Shown in pieces: positions 1-5,109 of a stretch of 5,109 nt of DNA. The stretch is from Chloroflexota bacterium (GTDB taxonomy: Bacteria > Chloroflexota > Dormibacteria > CF-121). The stretch spans positions 1 through 5,109 of the forward strand of contig VBEQ01000225.1 of assembly GCA_005881235.1 (NCBI GenBank), written 5' to 3'. Made by a program: the position numbers and the translations under genes. The notes beneath the pieces were generated by a model. The model ran no database searches. It was not told the DNA's origin and saw nothing but the letters and a program-made list of their open reading frames with translations. The first letter of the stretch is position 1; the number at the start of each line of letters is the position of its first letter.

Positions 1-200
1 TGCTCGAAGTTGCCCTTTAGGAACCGGGGGTTGTTGGCACGGAAGTCGTCGGGGCTCAACTGGTCCGTGGAGTGGATCTGACCTGTGACAAAGCCGCGGC
101 CAAGCGGTGAGTAGGCGACGAAGGCGCGCCGCTTCCGAGAGGCCGATGGCCTTCACCCCTGCCCTCCTTGATGAGCTCGCTCAATGTGCCTACCGTCCTC
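1..200 (-). pseudogene. Decayed aldo/keto reductase remnant (continues past left edge)
   Basis: Reverse-strand translation gives pieces of a classical aldo/keto reductase (AKR, the NADPH-dependent TIM-barrel family that reduces aldehydes and ketones) in three different frames. From about 199 down to 158 the frame reads TVGTLSELIKEGR. One extra G in the run at 156-159 then shifts the frame, and 156-130 reads VKAIGLSEA, which continues the family pattern exactly. From 122 down to 3 a third frame reads FVAYSPLGRGFVTGQI, then a Ser/Asp-rich stretch and NNPRFLKGNFE. In intact relatives about 45 residues separate the GLSEA and FVAYSPLGRG motifs; here they are almost joined, so an internal deletion of roughly 130-150 bases is inferred. 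A stop at 212-214 lies upstream in the first frame. The N-terminal half with the catalytic Asp/Tyr/Lys is absent and replaced by the DoxX gene. The remnant cannot make an active enzyme. The rest lies outside the window. Confidence 0.85.
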
Positions 201-761
201 ACCAAGGCTGCTCACGGCCTGTGGCGTCGGATCGGGCTTGGCCGAATGGGTGCGGGTGCGGCGTTGTCGGGCAATGACCGCCACCGCGGTGGTGGCCGCC
301 GCAGCCAGTGCCAGGTTACGCATCCAGGGTCGGTTCAGTCGGTGCCCCAAAACATGGTCGAGCGACAAGCTGCCAGGTCCGGTGAGAGCGAGCGCGGCGG
401 AGCTCCACCCGAGGACCGCCGGGTACTCATAACCCCCCTTGCTGTTGAAGAAGCCGCGTTCAATGTGCATCGACGCGGCAACGATCATCGTCCCAGCCAC
501 GGCGGCGCTAGCGCCCGGAGCACCGAGCCCGACCGCCAAGAGGGCTCCGCCGGCGGCTTCGCCCAAGCCGGCCGCGATTGCATTCAGCTTGCCGGGGTGG
601 AACCCGAGCCGGTCGAATGTTGCCCCGGTCTGATCGATCCCCCTGCCGCCAAACCAGCCAAACAGTTTCTGCACGCCGTGAGCCACCAGAGTGCCGCCGA
701 CGGCTATGCGGAGCGCGCGAGAAGGCCGAGATCGCGAGCGGTCATATGCATGGTATACCAC
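153..761 (-). CDS. DoxX family membrane protein
   Basis: A 202-residue integral membrane protein of the DoxX family. Conserved signatures are visible: HGVQKLFGWFGGRG (28-41), the LGFHPG and AAGLGEAAGGALLAVGL segments (52-79), GTMIVAASMHIERGFF (90-105), GGYEYPAV (109-116) and ALTGPGSLSLD (125-135). Four hydrophobic segments fit the usual DoxX bundle (about 15-33, 60-80, 85-100, 115-130), and an extra one lies at 148-165. The start is GTG at 761; a stop at 765-767 lies immediately upstream, so no longer version is possible. Family members are usually about 130-150 residues. Here a basic, low-complexity tail follows, and roughly the last 15 codons are read out of frame through the aldo/keto reductase remnant, so this end is probably recent. 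DoxX proteins have been tied to membrane redox and thiol or quinone stress (CatD and MhqP in Bacillus, MRC complex in mycobacteria). The substrate here is unknown. It diverges from the MarR gene and shares its control region. Confidence 0.88.
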   Translation of the reverse strand: MVYHAYDRSRSRPSRALRIAVGGTLVAHGVQKLFGWFGGRGIDQTGATFDRLGFHPGKLNAIAAGLGEAAGGALLAVGLGAPGASAAVAGTMIVAASMHIERGFFNSKGGYEYPAVLGWSSAALALTGPGSLSLDHVLGHRLNRPWMRNLALAAAATTAVAVIARQRRTRTHSAKPDPTPQAVSSLGEDGRHIERAHQGGQG

Positions 762-786
762 AAATCATTGGTGTATCGTGTATCAT
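751..786. promoter_or_regulatory. Candidate MarR operator: 18-bp tandem repeat with palindrome
   Basis: Two adjacent 18-base units, TGGTATACCACAAATCAT (751-768) and TGGTGTATCGTGTATCAT (769-786), agree at 12 of 18 positions, and the TG of a third unit follows. The first unit opens with a perfect 10-bp palindrome, TGGTATACCA. The second contains the heptamer GTGTATC twice in a row (771-777, 778-784). The block lies between the divergent DoxX and MarR starts, covers the DoxX start codon and includes the probable -10 box of the MarR gene. MarR-family proteins normally bind imperfect palindromes of about 16-20 bp in such gaps and repress their own and the neighbouring gene. That this block is the operator is inferred from position and symmetry. 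Confidence 0.55.
781..786 (+). promoter_or_regulatory. Candidate -10 box of a leaderless marR promoter
   Basis: TATCAT fits the TANNNT -10 pattern of high-GC Gram-positives. The ATG at 795 begins 8 bases after it, just where transcription would be expected to start, so the mRNA would be leaderless. No convincing -35 is seen 16-19 bases upstream. The box is the end of the second 18-base repeat, so a bound repressor would cover it. Confidence 0.4.
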
Positions 787-794
787 TGCGGAGT

Positions 795-1295
795 ATGGCC
801 GGAAGCCAGACCCCCACTCTCGCGGACCAGCGGCTCCTTCCACTGCTCGAGCACCTCGCGCGCGTCGGTCGACGCGAATTCGAAACCACGCTCGCGCCGG
901 GCGGCCTACGGCCCCGTCACCTCATCGCGCTCAAGCTTCTCAGCGAACGCGGACCCGCGAGCCAGCAGGCCCTCGCCGACTCTCTGAGCCTGGATCCAAG
1001 CAACGTCGTGGGACTTCTCAACGAGCTAGAGGAGCGCAAGCTGATCACCCGTCGCCGTGATGCCGCGGACCGCCGCCGCCACATCGTCGAGCTATCACCT
1101 CGAGGGCAGAAGGAGCTCTGCGACGCCTACGACCGCCTCCGCCGTATCGATGACGACCTGCTGAGCCCCCTGAGCGCGCGGGAGCGGGCCACGCTCTACG
1201 ATCTGCTCGTTCGCGCGGTCGGGGCCAAGACGCCTCCTTGCGACATTCCCGAGGAGTCAGCAGACCCGGTACCGGAGGCAAAGCGCAGGCGATGA
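795..1295 (+). CDS. MarR family transcriptional regulator
   Basis: A 166-residue winged helix-turn-helix protein of the MarR family, normally a dimeric DNA-binding repressor released by a small ligand or by oxidation. Helix 1 (about 10-30) would form the dimer interface. The winged helix spans about 38-101: RPRHLIALKLLSERGP, a helix-turn-helix with QQALADSLSLDPSNVVGLLNELEERKLI (57-84), and the wing RRRDAADRRRHIVEL (86-100) with the family's Asp-x-Arg pattern. C-terminal helices run to about 143 and a charged tail follows. The ATG at 795 was chosen because the protein then begins just before helix 1 and sits 8 bases after a TATCAT box. The frame stays open far upstream, but that part is antisense to DoxX and lacks regulator features. 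GTG 771 is a weaker alternative. Two cysteines (109, 149) are present, so redox sensing is possible but unproven. It heads an apparent three-gene operon and probably controls both directions. Confidence 0.92.
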   Translation: MAGSQTPTLADQRLLPLLEHLARVGRREFETTLAPGGLRPRHLIALKLLSERGPASQQALADSLSLDPSNVVGLLNELEERKLITRRRDAADRRRHIVELSPRGQKELCDAYDRLRRIDDDLLSPLSARERATLYDLLVRAVGAKTPPCDIPEESADPVPEAKRRR

Positions 1296-2392
1296 CCACC
1301 CCGGAACTCGAACTCGGATTGGACACCTTCGGCTACATCACCGTTGATGAGTCCGGCCAGCCTCTCGCACCTGATGTCGTGATCCGCAATTACGTCGAGG
1401 AGGCTGTCCTTGCCGACTCGGTCGGGATCGATTCCTTCAACATCGGCGAGCATTACCGGCCCGATTTCATGGACTCGGCCGCTCACGTGGTGTTGGCGGC
1501 GATCGCCGGCCGAACCAAACGCATCCGCCTCGGCACGGCCGTCACCGTGCTGAGCACGCAGGACCCGGTGAGGGTCTACACGAACTTCGCGACCCTCGAC
1601 GCCGTGTCGAACGGCCGCGCGCAGCTCGTCGTCGGTCGCGGCTCGCTGACTGAGTCCTTCCCCTTGTTCGGGTTCGACCTCGCCGACTACGAGGAGCTCT
1701 TCGAAGAGAAGCTCGACTTACTCACGCGGTTGCTCCGGGACCAACCTGTGACCTGGTCCGGCAAGTTTCGATCGCCGCTCGTAAACCAATACGTGACCCC
1801 GGCTCTCCCGGAGGGACACCTCCCCACCTGGGTTGGTGTCGGTGGCAGCCCGCAGTCCGTGGTCCGGGCCGCCCGCTACGGCCTGCCCTTGATGCTGGCC
1901 GTGATCGGCGGACCCCCGGGCCGCTTTGCCCCTTTGGTCGAACTCTACAAGCGCGCGCTGGATGCGTACGGGCACGCGCCGCTGCCGATTGGTATGCACT
2001 CCCACGGATACATTGCGCGAACAGACCAGGAGGCGGTCGACATTCAGTGGCCGTACTGGAAGGAGACCTTCGAGAAAGCGGCACTCGAGCGCGGATGGGC
2101 ACGCCCGACCATGGCCAGATTCCAGGCCGAACGCGCAGACGGATCGCTCTATATCGGATCGCCCGAAACCGTCGCCACCAAAATTGCGGCGATGATGCGG
2201 CTGCTCGGGCTCAGTCGATTCGACCTGGCCTACGCCACGGGACGAATGCCGCACCCGCAGAGGCTGGCGACGATCGAGCTCTACGGGCGGGAGGTAATTC
2301 CGCGGGTGCGCGAGCTGTTGGCCGATCATCCGGTACCCCCGATTTCCTCCAGTTATCCCGCCAAAGCGGTGACGGCGCCGACCCATGTCTAG
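1292..2392 (+). CDS. LLM class flavin-dependent monooxygenase (Atu2307/SP_0267 type)
   Basis: A 366-residue bacterial-luciferase-like TIM-barrel enzyme. Such proteins use reduced FMN or F420 to oxidise or reduce small organic substrates in the cytoplasm. The N-terminus ELGLDTFGYITVDESGQPL, the VVIRNYVEEAVLADSVGID segment (29-47), GEHYRPDF (52-59), RIRLGTAVTVLSTQDPVRV (77-95), LDAVSNGRAQLVVGRGSLTE (102-121), FPLFGFDLADYEELFEEKLD (123-142), TWVGVGGSPQSVVRAARYG (179-197) and GSPETVATKI (289-298) match the subfamily typified by Atu2307 (structure 2I7G). The GRGS and GGSPQS loops are where flavin phosphate is expected. The ATG at 1292 overlaps the MarR stop as ATGA; an in-frame ATG at 1238 would only add residues read through the end of marR. 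A GGAGG at 1274-1278 is rather far (13 bases) to be a strong ribosome site, so coupling is likely. The last ~18 residues form a loose tail. Substrate unknown; the next gene is a plausible reductase partner. Confidence 0.93.
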   Translation: MTTPELELGLDTFGYITVDESGQPLAPDVVIRNYVEEAVLADSVGIDSFNIGEHYRPDFMDSAAHVVLAAIAGRTKRIRLGTAVTVLSTQDPVRVYTNFATLDAVSNGRAQLVVGRGSLTESFPLFGFDLADYEELFEEKLDLLTRLLRDQPVTWSGKFRSPLVNQYVTPALPEGHLPTWVGVGGSPQSVVRAARYGLPLMLAVIGGPPGRFAPLVELYKRALDAYGHAPLPIGMHSHGYIARTDQEAVDIQWPYWKETFEKAALERGWARPTMARFQAERADGSLYIGSPETVATKIAAMMRLLGLSRFDLAYATGRMPHPQRLATIELYGREVIPRVRELLADHPVPPISSSYPAKAVTAPTHV

Positions 2393-3047
2393 CGGGGAGA
2401 CCGGCGAGCGGCGCCTGGGCATCGTCGGCGCCGGCCGGGTGGGCACCACCATCGCGCGCGCGGCAATCGCGGCTGGGTACGACGTCGCGATATCGGGATC
2501 AGGAGGCGCCGAACGCATCGCGTTGATCGTCGAGGTACTGGCGCCCGGCGCTCGCGCCGTTACGACCGAGGAGGTCGTCGCTCACTCGGACGTCATCGTT
2601 CTCGCCGTGCCGATGCATCGCTTCCGTGAGCTGCCGCGTGACCTGTTCGCCGGCAAGATCCTCATCGATGCGATGAACTATTGGGAAGAGATCGATGGCG
2701 TCGATCAGGAGCTCGCCACAGCGCCAGCCGGCACGAGCATCCTCGTGCAGGAGCGGTTCCCGTCGGCGCGGGTGGTAAAGAGTCTCAATCACATTACCTA
2801 CTACAAGTTCGACGAAGGCAGGCGTCCGCACGGTGCACCGGGACGGATCGCCATGGCGGCGGCGGGTGATGACCGCGCGGCGGTCGCCGCGGTGATGCAG
2901 CTGGTCGATCGACTCGGATTCGACGCTGTCGATGCCGGGCCGCTCGAAGCGGGCTTGGCCCTCGAGCCGGATGGACCAGTGTTCGGCGTTTCTTACAGCG
3001 CCGACGAACTGTCGTCTCTTCTCTGGCCCGCCGCGTCGTCCGCGTAA
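2385..3047 (+). CDS. NAD(P)-binding reductase, F420-dependent NADP reductase superfamily
   Basis: A 220-residue single Rossmann-domain protein of the F420-dependent NADP oxidoreductase superfamily (COG2085/PF03807 type). The dinucleotide-binding fold opens with LGIVGAGRVGTTIARAAIAAG (11-31), carrying GxGxxG at 15-20. The loop after strand 2, ISGSGGAE (36-43), has serines where the family contacts the NADPH ribose phosphate, but lacks the Ser-Arg pair of classical Fno. SDVIVLAVPMHRF (68-80), KILIDAMNYW (91-100), ARVVKSLNHI (128-137), AMAAAGDD (156-163) and the closing GFDAVDAGPLEAG (178-190) follow family order. The ATG at 2385 overlaps the end of the monooxygenase gene by 8 bases (ATGTCTAG), and no good ribosome site precedes it, so translation is probably coupled. 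An NADPH-dependent partner that supplies reduced flavin or F420 to the LLM enzyme is an inference from the overlap. Whether it binds F420, FMN or only NADPH cannot be told from sequence. Confidence 0.88.
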   Translation: MSSGETGERRLGIVGAGRVGTTIARAAIAAGYDVAISGSGGAERIALIVEVLAPGARAVTTEEVVAHSDVIVLAVPMHRFRELPRDLFAGKILIDAMNYWEEIDGVDQELATAPAGTSILVQERFPSARVVKSLNHITYYKFDEGRRPHGAPGRIAMAAAGDDRAAVAAVMQLVDRLGFDAVDAGPLEAGLALEPDGPVFGVSYSADELSSLLWPAASSA

Positions 3048-3056
3048 GCGCCCTCG

Positions 3057-3128
3057 AAATCGTTGCTCAACGCTTGACGCCGCGGGCCAAACTCGCAAGT
3101 TTGCCTCCACTCGCGTTGTCAACGATTT
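3057..3128. repeat. Nested palindromes forming a long imperfect inverted repeat
   Basis: The 82-base gap between the reductase stop and the next start is nearly filled by symmetric sequence. The left arm AAATCGTTGCTCAACGC (3057-3073) is the reverse complement of the right arm GCGTTGTCAACGATTT (3113-3128) at 15 bases, with a 2-versus-1 base bulge. Each arm is itself a palindrome: CGTTG-CT-CAACG (3061-3072) and CGTTG-T-CAACG (3114-3124). Their centres are 52.5 bp apart, five B-DNA turns. Between them lies a third perfect one, CAAACT-CGCA-AGTTTG (3088-3103). No T-run follows, so it is not a typical intrinsic terminator. Two operator copies on one face of the DNA, or a folded RNA, would both fit. 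Confidence 0.75.
3074..3102 (+). promoter_or_regulatory. Possible promoter for the GT-C membrane protein gene
   Basis: TTGACG (3074-3079) matches a -35 box at five of six positions. After 17 bases comes AAGTTT (3097-3102), a poor -10 that keeps only the A at position 2 and the final T. Transcription would start near 3109, about 20 bases before the GTG at 3130. The two CGTTG/CAACG palindromes would then flank the promoter and the third would lie over the -10, the layout of a repressed promoter. The -10 is weak, so this is a suggestion. Confidence 0.3.
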
Positions 3129-3129
3129 A

Positions 3130-4779
3130 GTGAGCCTGGCCCGCGTCCTCCCGGATCCCGACGAGGAATACCGACGGCCGGATGGCGGCTCCTCGCCGGC
3201 TCACGCTCCCGTCGCGCTCTGGAGCTGGTGGACCCTGGGGGTGCTGCTCATAGCCCTGGTCCCACGTCTCATCTACCTCTTTGCCATCTCGAATCCCGAA
3301 AACGCTGGCGACGGCCTGTACACCGATGTCTACCAGCACTGGCAGATCGCCTACCTCACCAAAGAAATCGGCTTGAGCCACGGCCTGCGCCTCTGGGACC
3401 TCAAGGGTGTGGAGTACTTCTGGGGAAGCCTGCACCCCATCGTCCTCGTCGTCCTCTTTTTTGTCACCGGCTCGACTGACATCGTGCTCGCGAGGCTCCA
3501 GAGTCTTGCCTTCGGATCGCTTGCGGTGGTCCTGATTTTCCATCTCTGCCAGCGCTATTGGAACCTCTCAGTTGCTGTCGCCGCGACGGCTTTTGCCGCC
3601 ATTGCGCCCACGAGCGTCTTCAATGATTCGTCCGGGATGCTCGAACCGATGGGCGTCAGCCTGTCGCTCCTCGGCATCTGGCTGCTGCCGAAACGCTCCC
3701 TCGGGACCGGGATCGCCTGGGGGCTTGCCACCGCGGCCCGACCCGAGGCCTGGCTGTCGTCACCGGGGCTTGTCCTAGCGTCGTCTTTGCGCCGTGCGAC
3801 CGTCCGCCGATGGTTCCTGCTGCTCCTCGGGTTTGTGAGCGTCATGGCCGCCCAAATGGCATTCCTCAATGCGCGGACCGGTAACCCCATTTATCCGGTC
3901 TACTGGAATTACCTGGCCAATGCCGGCGGCCTGTGGATGAAGCCGCTGATCGCGAGCCAGCAATCGGCGAGGCCGTGGTTTGTCGCCCTCTGGGCGATGG
4001 CAACGGTTGGCCTGCTGACCACGCTCTGGCGCCGTCCGCGATCGTACTTGCTCTTGCTTTACGGATTTGGATCCTGTGCGCTGGTCTTCGGTTTGTTCGG
4101 GCTGACGGCATTCATCACCGAGTGGTATCCCTGGCGCTGGATGATGTGGATCCTCGCCTTCCCCTACGACTTCGCCGCCTTGCTCGTTGCGATTGGCTTG
4201 TTCGTGATCGTACCTCGCTATGTCGGAAGGGGAATTCGACAGGTCACCTGGCTGGCGGCCGGGGTCCTGCTGGTCGGCGTGCAGCTAACCTGGATCCCCA
4301 TCGCGATGGCGTACACGAGCACAGCCTCGGCCTGGAACACCGATGTGACCACGGGACGTTACATCGCCAGCATCTTCGGTCAGCCTGACTATCGCGCCGG
4401 CGCGCTCAATCTGCCTCCGCCCGACCATCCCGCCGTCACCTATGCGCTCGTGCACTATGGTGGGCTCGAGGGCCGGCACTTCGTCAGCCAGTTGTACGAC
4501 CCGTTCTATTACCTACCGGCTGGCTACCACTACGCCGATCATCCAGCGACGGCGGGCACACTTCTCCAATGCTGGCTTTCCACCACCATGACCTCCATCC
4601 TCGTGATGCCCGACGATCGCGCAGACTACAGCGCCTACGTCACGGATCATCCGGGGTGGTTCGAAATGGTTGGGCGAGTCGCTGACTACAACTGGTCGAT
4701 CGAGGCCGTCCACGTCCCCGCGCCATCGCCGCAGACGTGTGCGCAGTCGGCTGTGAATGCTCGGGCCGGTGGCGAATAA
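3130..4779 (+). CDS. Multi-pass membrane protein, GT-C glycosyltransferase-like (family 39/ArnT type)
   Basis: A 549-residue polytopic membrane protein with about ten or eleven hydrophobic segments (roughly 31-53, 102-116, 117-140, 146-162, 172-187, 205-219, 227-246, 283-299, 305-330, 335-365 as two, 371-395), then a polar, probably extracytoplasmic C-terminal domain (about 396-549). After TM1 comes a loop with GDGLYTDVYQHW (60-71), acidic residues where GT-C enzymes carry their catalytic Asp, and later YFWGSLHPI and LATAARPEAW (199-208), the ARPE pattern common in this fold. GT-C enzymes move sugars from polyprenyl-phosphate donors onto lipids, proteins or wall polymers; the acceptor here is unknown. 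The frame is open back to 2932, but the early part lies inside the reductase gene and looks like shadow coding. GTG 3130 is the only start between the reductase gene and TM1, though no ribosome site precedes it. The gap before it and its unrelated role suggest a separate transcription unit. Confidence 0.75.
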   Translation: MSLARVLPDPDEEYRRPDGGSSPAHAPVALWSWWTLGVLLIALVPRLIYLFAISNPENAGDGLYTDVYQHWQIAYLTKEIGLSHGLRLWDLKGVEYFWGSLHPIVLVVLFFVTGSTDIVLARLQSLAFGSLAVVLIFHLCQRYWNLSVAVAATAFAAIAPTSVFNDSSGMLEPMGVSLSLLGIWLLPKRSLGTGIAWGLATAARPEAWLSSPGLVLASSLRRATVRRWFLLLLGFVSVMAAQMAFLNARTGNPIYPVYWNYLANAGGLWMKPLIASQQSARPWFVALWAMATVGLLTTLWRRPRSYLLLLYGFGSCALVFGLFGLTAFITEWYPWRWMMWILAFPYDFAALLVAIGLFVIVPRYVGRGIRQVTWLAAGVLLVGVQLTWIPIAMAYTSTASAWNTDVTTGRYIASIFGQPDYRAGALNLPPPDHPAVTYALVHYGGLEGRHFVSQLYDPFYYLPAGYHYADHPATAGTLLQCWLSTTMTSILVMPDDRADYSAYVTDHPGWFEMVGRVADYNWSIEAVHVPAPSPQTCAQSAVNARAGGE

Positions 4780-4802
4780 GACGGTCGCCCGGCCGCGGTA
4801 GG

Positions 4803-4808
4803 TAGGCT
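4803..4808 (+). promoter_or_regulatory. Candidate -10 box of a leaderless dioxygenase promoter
   Basis: TAGGCT fits TANNNT and is followed by exactly 7 bases before the ATG at 4816, so transcription would begin at or near that start codon. There is no Shine-Dalgarno sequence in the 36-base gap after the upstream stop codon, which agrees with a leaderless message. No clear -35 is seen. Confidence 0.4.
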
Positions 4809-4815
4809 TTGGGTG

Positions 4816-5109
4816 ATGAGCCCAGCGATTTGGTTCACCGCCGTCGCAGCAGTTCTCGCACTCTCCGCCTGCGGTCAGCCGTCTACCAGCGCATCTACCA
4901 CGAGCACGCCATCATCTGCTGCCAGCCTCAGCCCCGCGGCGGCGTCGACTGACGCATGCCTGACGCAGTCGACACCGGCCCAGACGGAAGGGCCGTACTT
5001 CAAGCCAGGATCACCCGCAAGGACTTCCCTGATCGAGAGCGGCATGTCCGGTACACGGTTGGTCCTTAGCGGTCGGGTGCTCACGCTCGCGTGCGCGCCC
5101 GTCGCCGGC
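4816..5109 (+). CDS. Secreted lipoprotein intradiol ring-cleavage dioxygenase (5' part)
   Basis: The first 98 codons of a gene that runs off the right edge without a stop. A hydrophobic signal (5-18) ends in the lipobox LSAC, with Cys19 as the expected lipidation site. A Ser/Thr/Ala/Pro-rich linker follows (20-47), then the start of an intradiol dioxygenase domain: STPAQTEGPYFKPGSP (52-67), TSLIESGMSGTRLVLSGRVLT (70-90) and CAPVAG (93-98), matching the protocatechuate/catechol-type family, in which TEGPY is a hallmark. These Fe(III) enzymes cleave aromatic diols between the two hydroxyls. The two Tyr and two His iron ligands lie beyond the window, so activity cannot be judged. The signal has no Lys or Arg before the hydrophobic core, which is unusual; GTG 4813 is an alternative start but adds no charge. 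Anchoring outside the membrane suggests action on plant- or lignin-derived phenolics. It probably has its own promoter. Confidence 0.85.
   Translation, partial: MSPAIWFTAVAAVLALSACGQPSTSASTTSTPSSAASLSPAAASTDACLTQSTPAQTEGPYFKPGSPARTSLIESGMSGTRLVLSGRVLTLACAPVAG

Noticed and set aside
743..752. CATATG/ATGCAT palindromic hexamers as part of the operator
   Set aside because: Short self-complementary hexamers occur often by chance and are not repeated elsewhere in the gap.
168..794. Long plus-strand open frame in front of the MarR coding region
   Set aside because: It is antisense to the well-conserved DoxX gene, has no recognisable domain, and the MarR protein begins naturally at ATG 795.
1718..2518. 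Long minus-strand open frame opposite the LLM gene
   Set aside because: Arg/Pro/His-rich shadow of a strongly conserved plus-strand enzyme, with no family motif and no start region of its own.
3057..3128. Miniature transposable element or attachment site in the inverted repeat
   Set aside because: No flanking target-site duplication is visible, the arms are short and individually palindromic, and no second copy occurs in the window.
2932..3129. N-terminal extension of the GT-C protein from ATG 2932 or 2971
   Set aside because: It overlaps the end of the reductase gene and the inverted-repeat gap, and its Arg/Ser/Pro-rich sequence looks like out-of-frame GC-rich coding; GTG 3130 gives a normal N-terminus before TM1.
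4780..4802. GC-rich stretch after the GT-C stop as an intrinsic terminator
   Set aside because: Only short, poor stems can be drawn (CGGCCG and neighbours) and no T-run follows.

Overview
GC-rich bacterial DNA with the look of an actinomycete or another high-GC, Gram-positive-like lineage (Chloroflexota and Dormibacterota are not excluded). The grounds are GTG starts, TANNNT-type -10 boxes placed so that transcripts would be leaderless, a lipoprotein signal with a Ser/Thr-rich linker, and an LLM flavoenzyme next to a protein of the F420-dependent NADP reductase superfamily. No tRNA, rRNA, CRISPR array, insertion sequence or phage gene is visible.

Left part (1-761, minus strand): a decayed aldo/keto reductase remnant runs off the left edge. 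It has lost its N-terminal part, carries a one-base frameshift and has an internal deletion. A DoxX-family membrane protein gene ends inside this remnant and takes its last ~15 codons from it, out of frame.

Centre (751-3047): the DoxX gene diverges from a MarR-family regulator. The short gap between them holds an imperfect 18-bp tandem repeat, a perfect 10-bp palindrome and a likely -10 box, which looks like a shared operator/promoter. The MarR gene is translationally linked by a 4-base overlap to an LLM flavin-dependent monooxygenase (Atu2307/SP_0267 type). That gene overlaps by 8 bases with a Rossmann-fold reductase of the F420-dependent NADP reductase superfamily. The inferred unit is a regulator, a monooxygenase, a partner reductase and a divergent DoxX protein, which suggests a redox or electrophile/xenobiotic response.

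Gap 3048-3129: 82 bases with dense symmetry. Two near-identical short palindromes are arranged as a long imperfect inverted repeat around a third one, and they flank a possible promoter. This may be a two-site operator for the next gene or a structured RNA/terminator.

Right part (3130-5109): a multi-pass membrane protein resembling GT-C glycosyltransferases (family 39/ArnT-like), then, after a likely leaderless promoter, the start of a secreted lipoprotein intradiol ring-cleavage dioxygenase cut by the window edge. Apart from the possible regulatory novelty at 3057-3128 and the regulator/LLM/reductase/DoxX module, the genes belong to known families. I found no clear evidence of a wholly new system.
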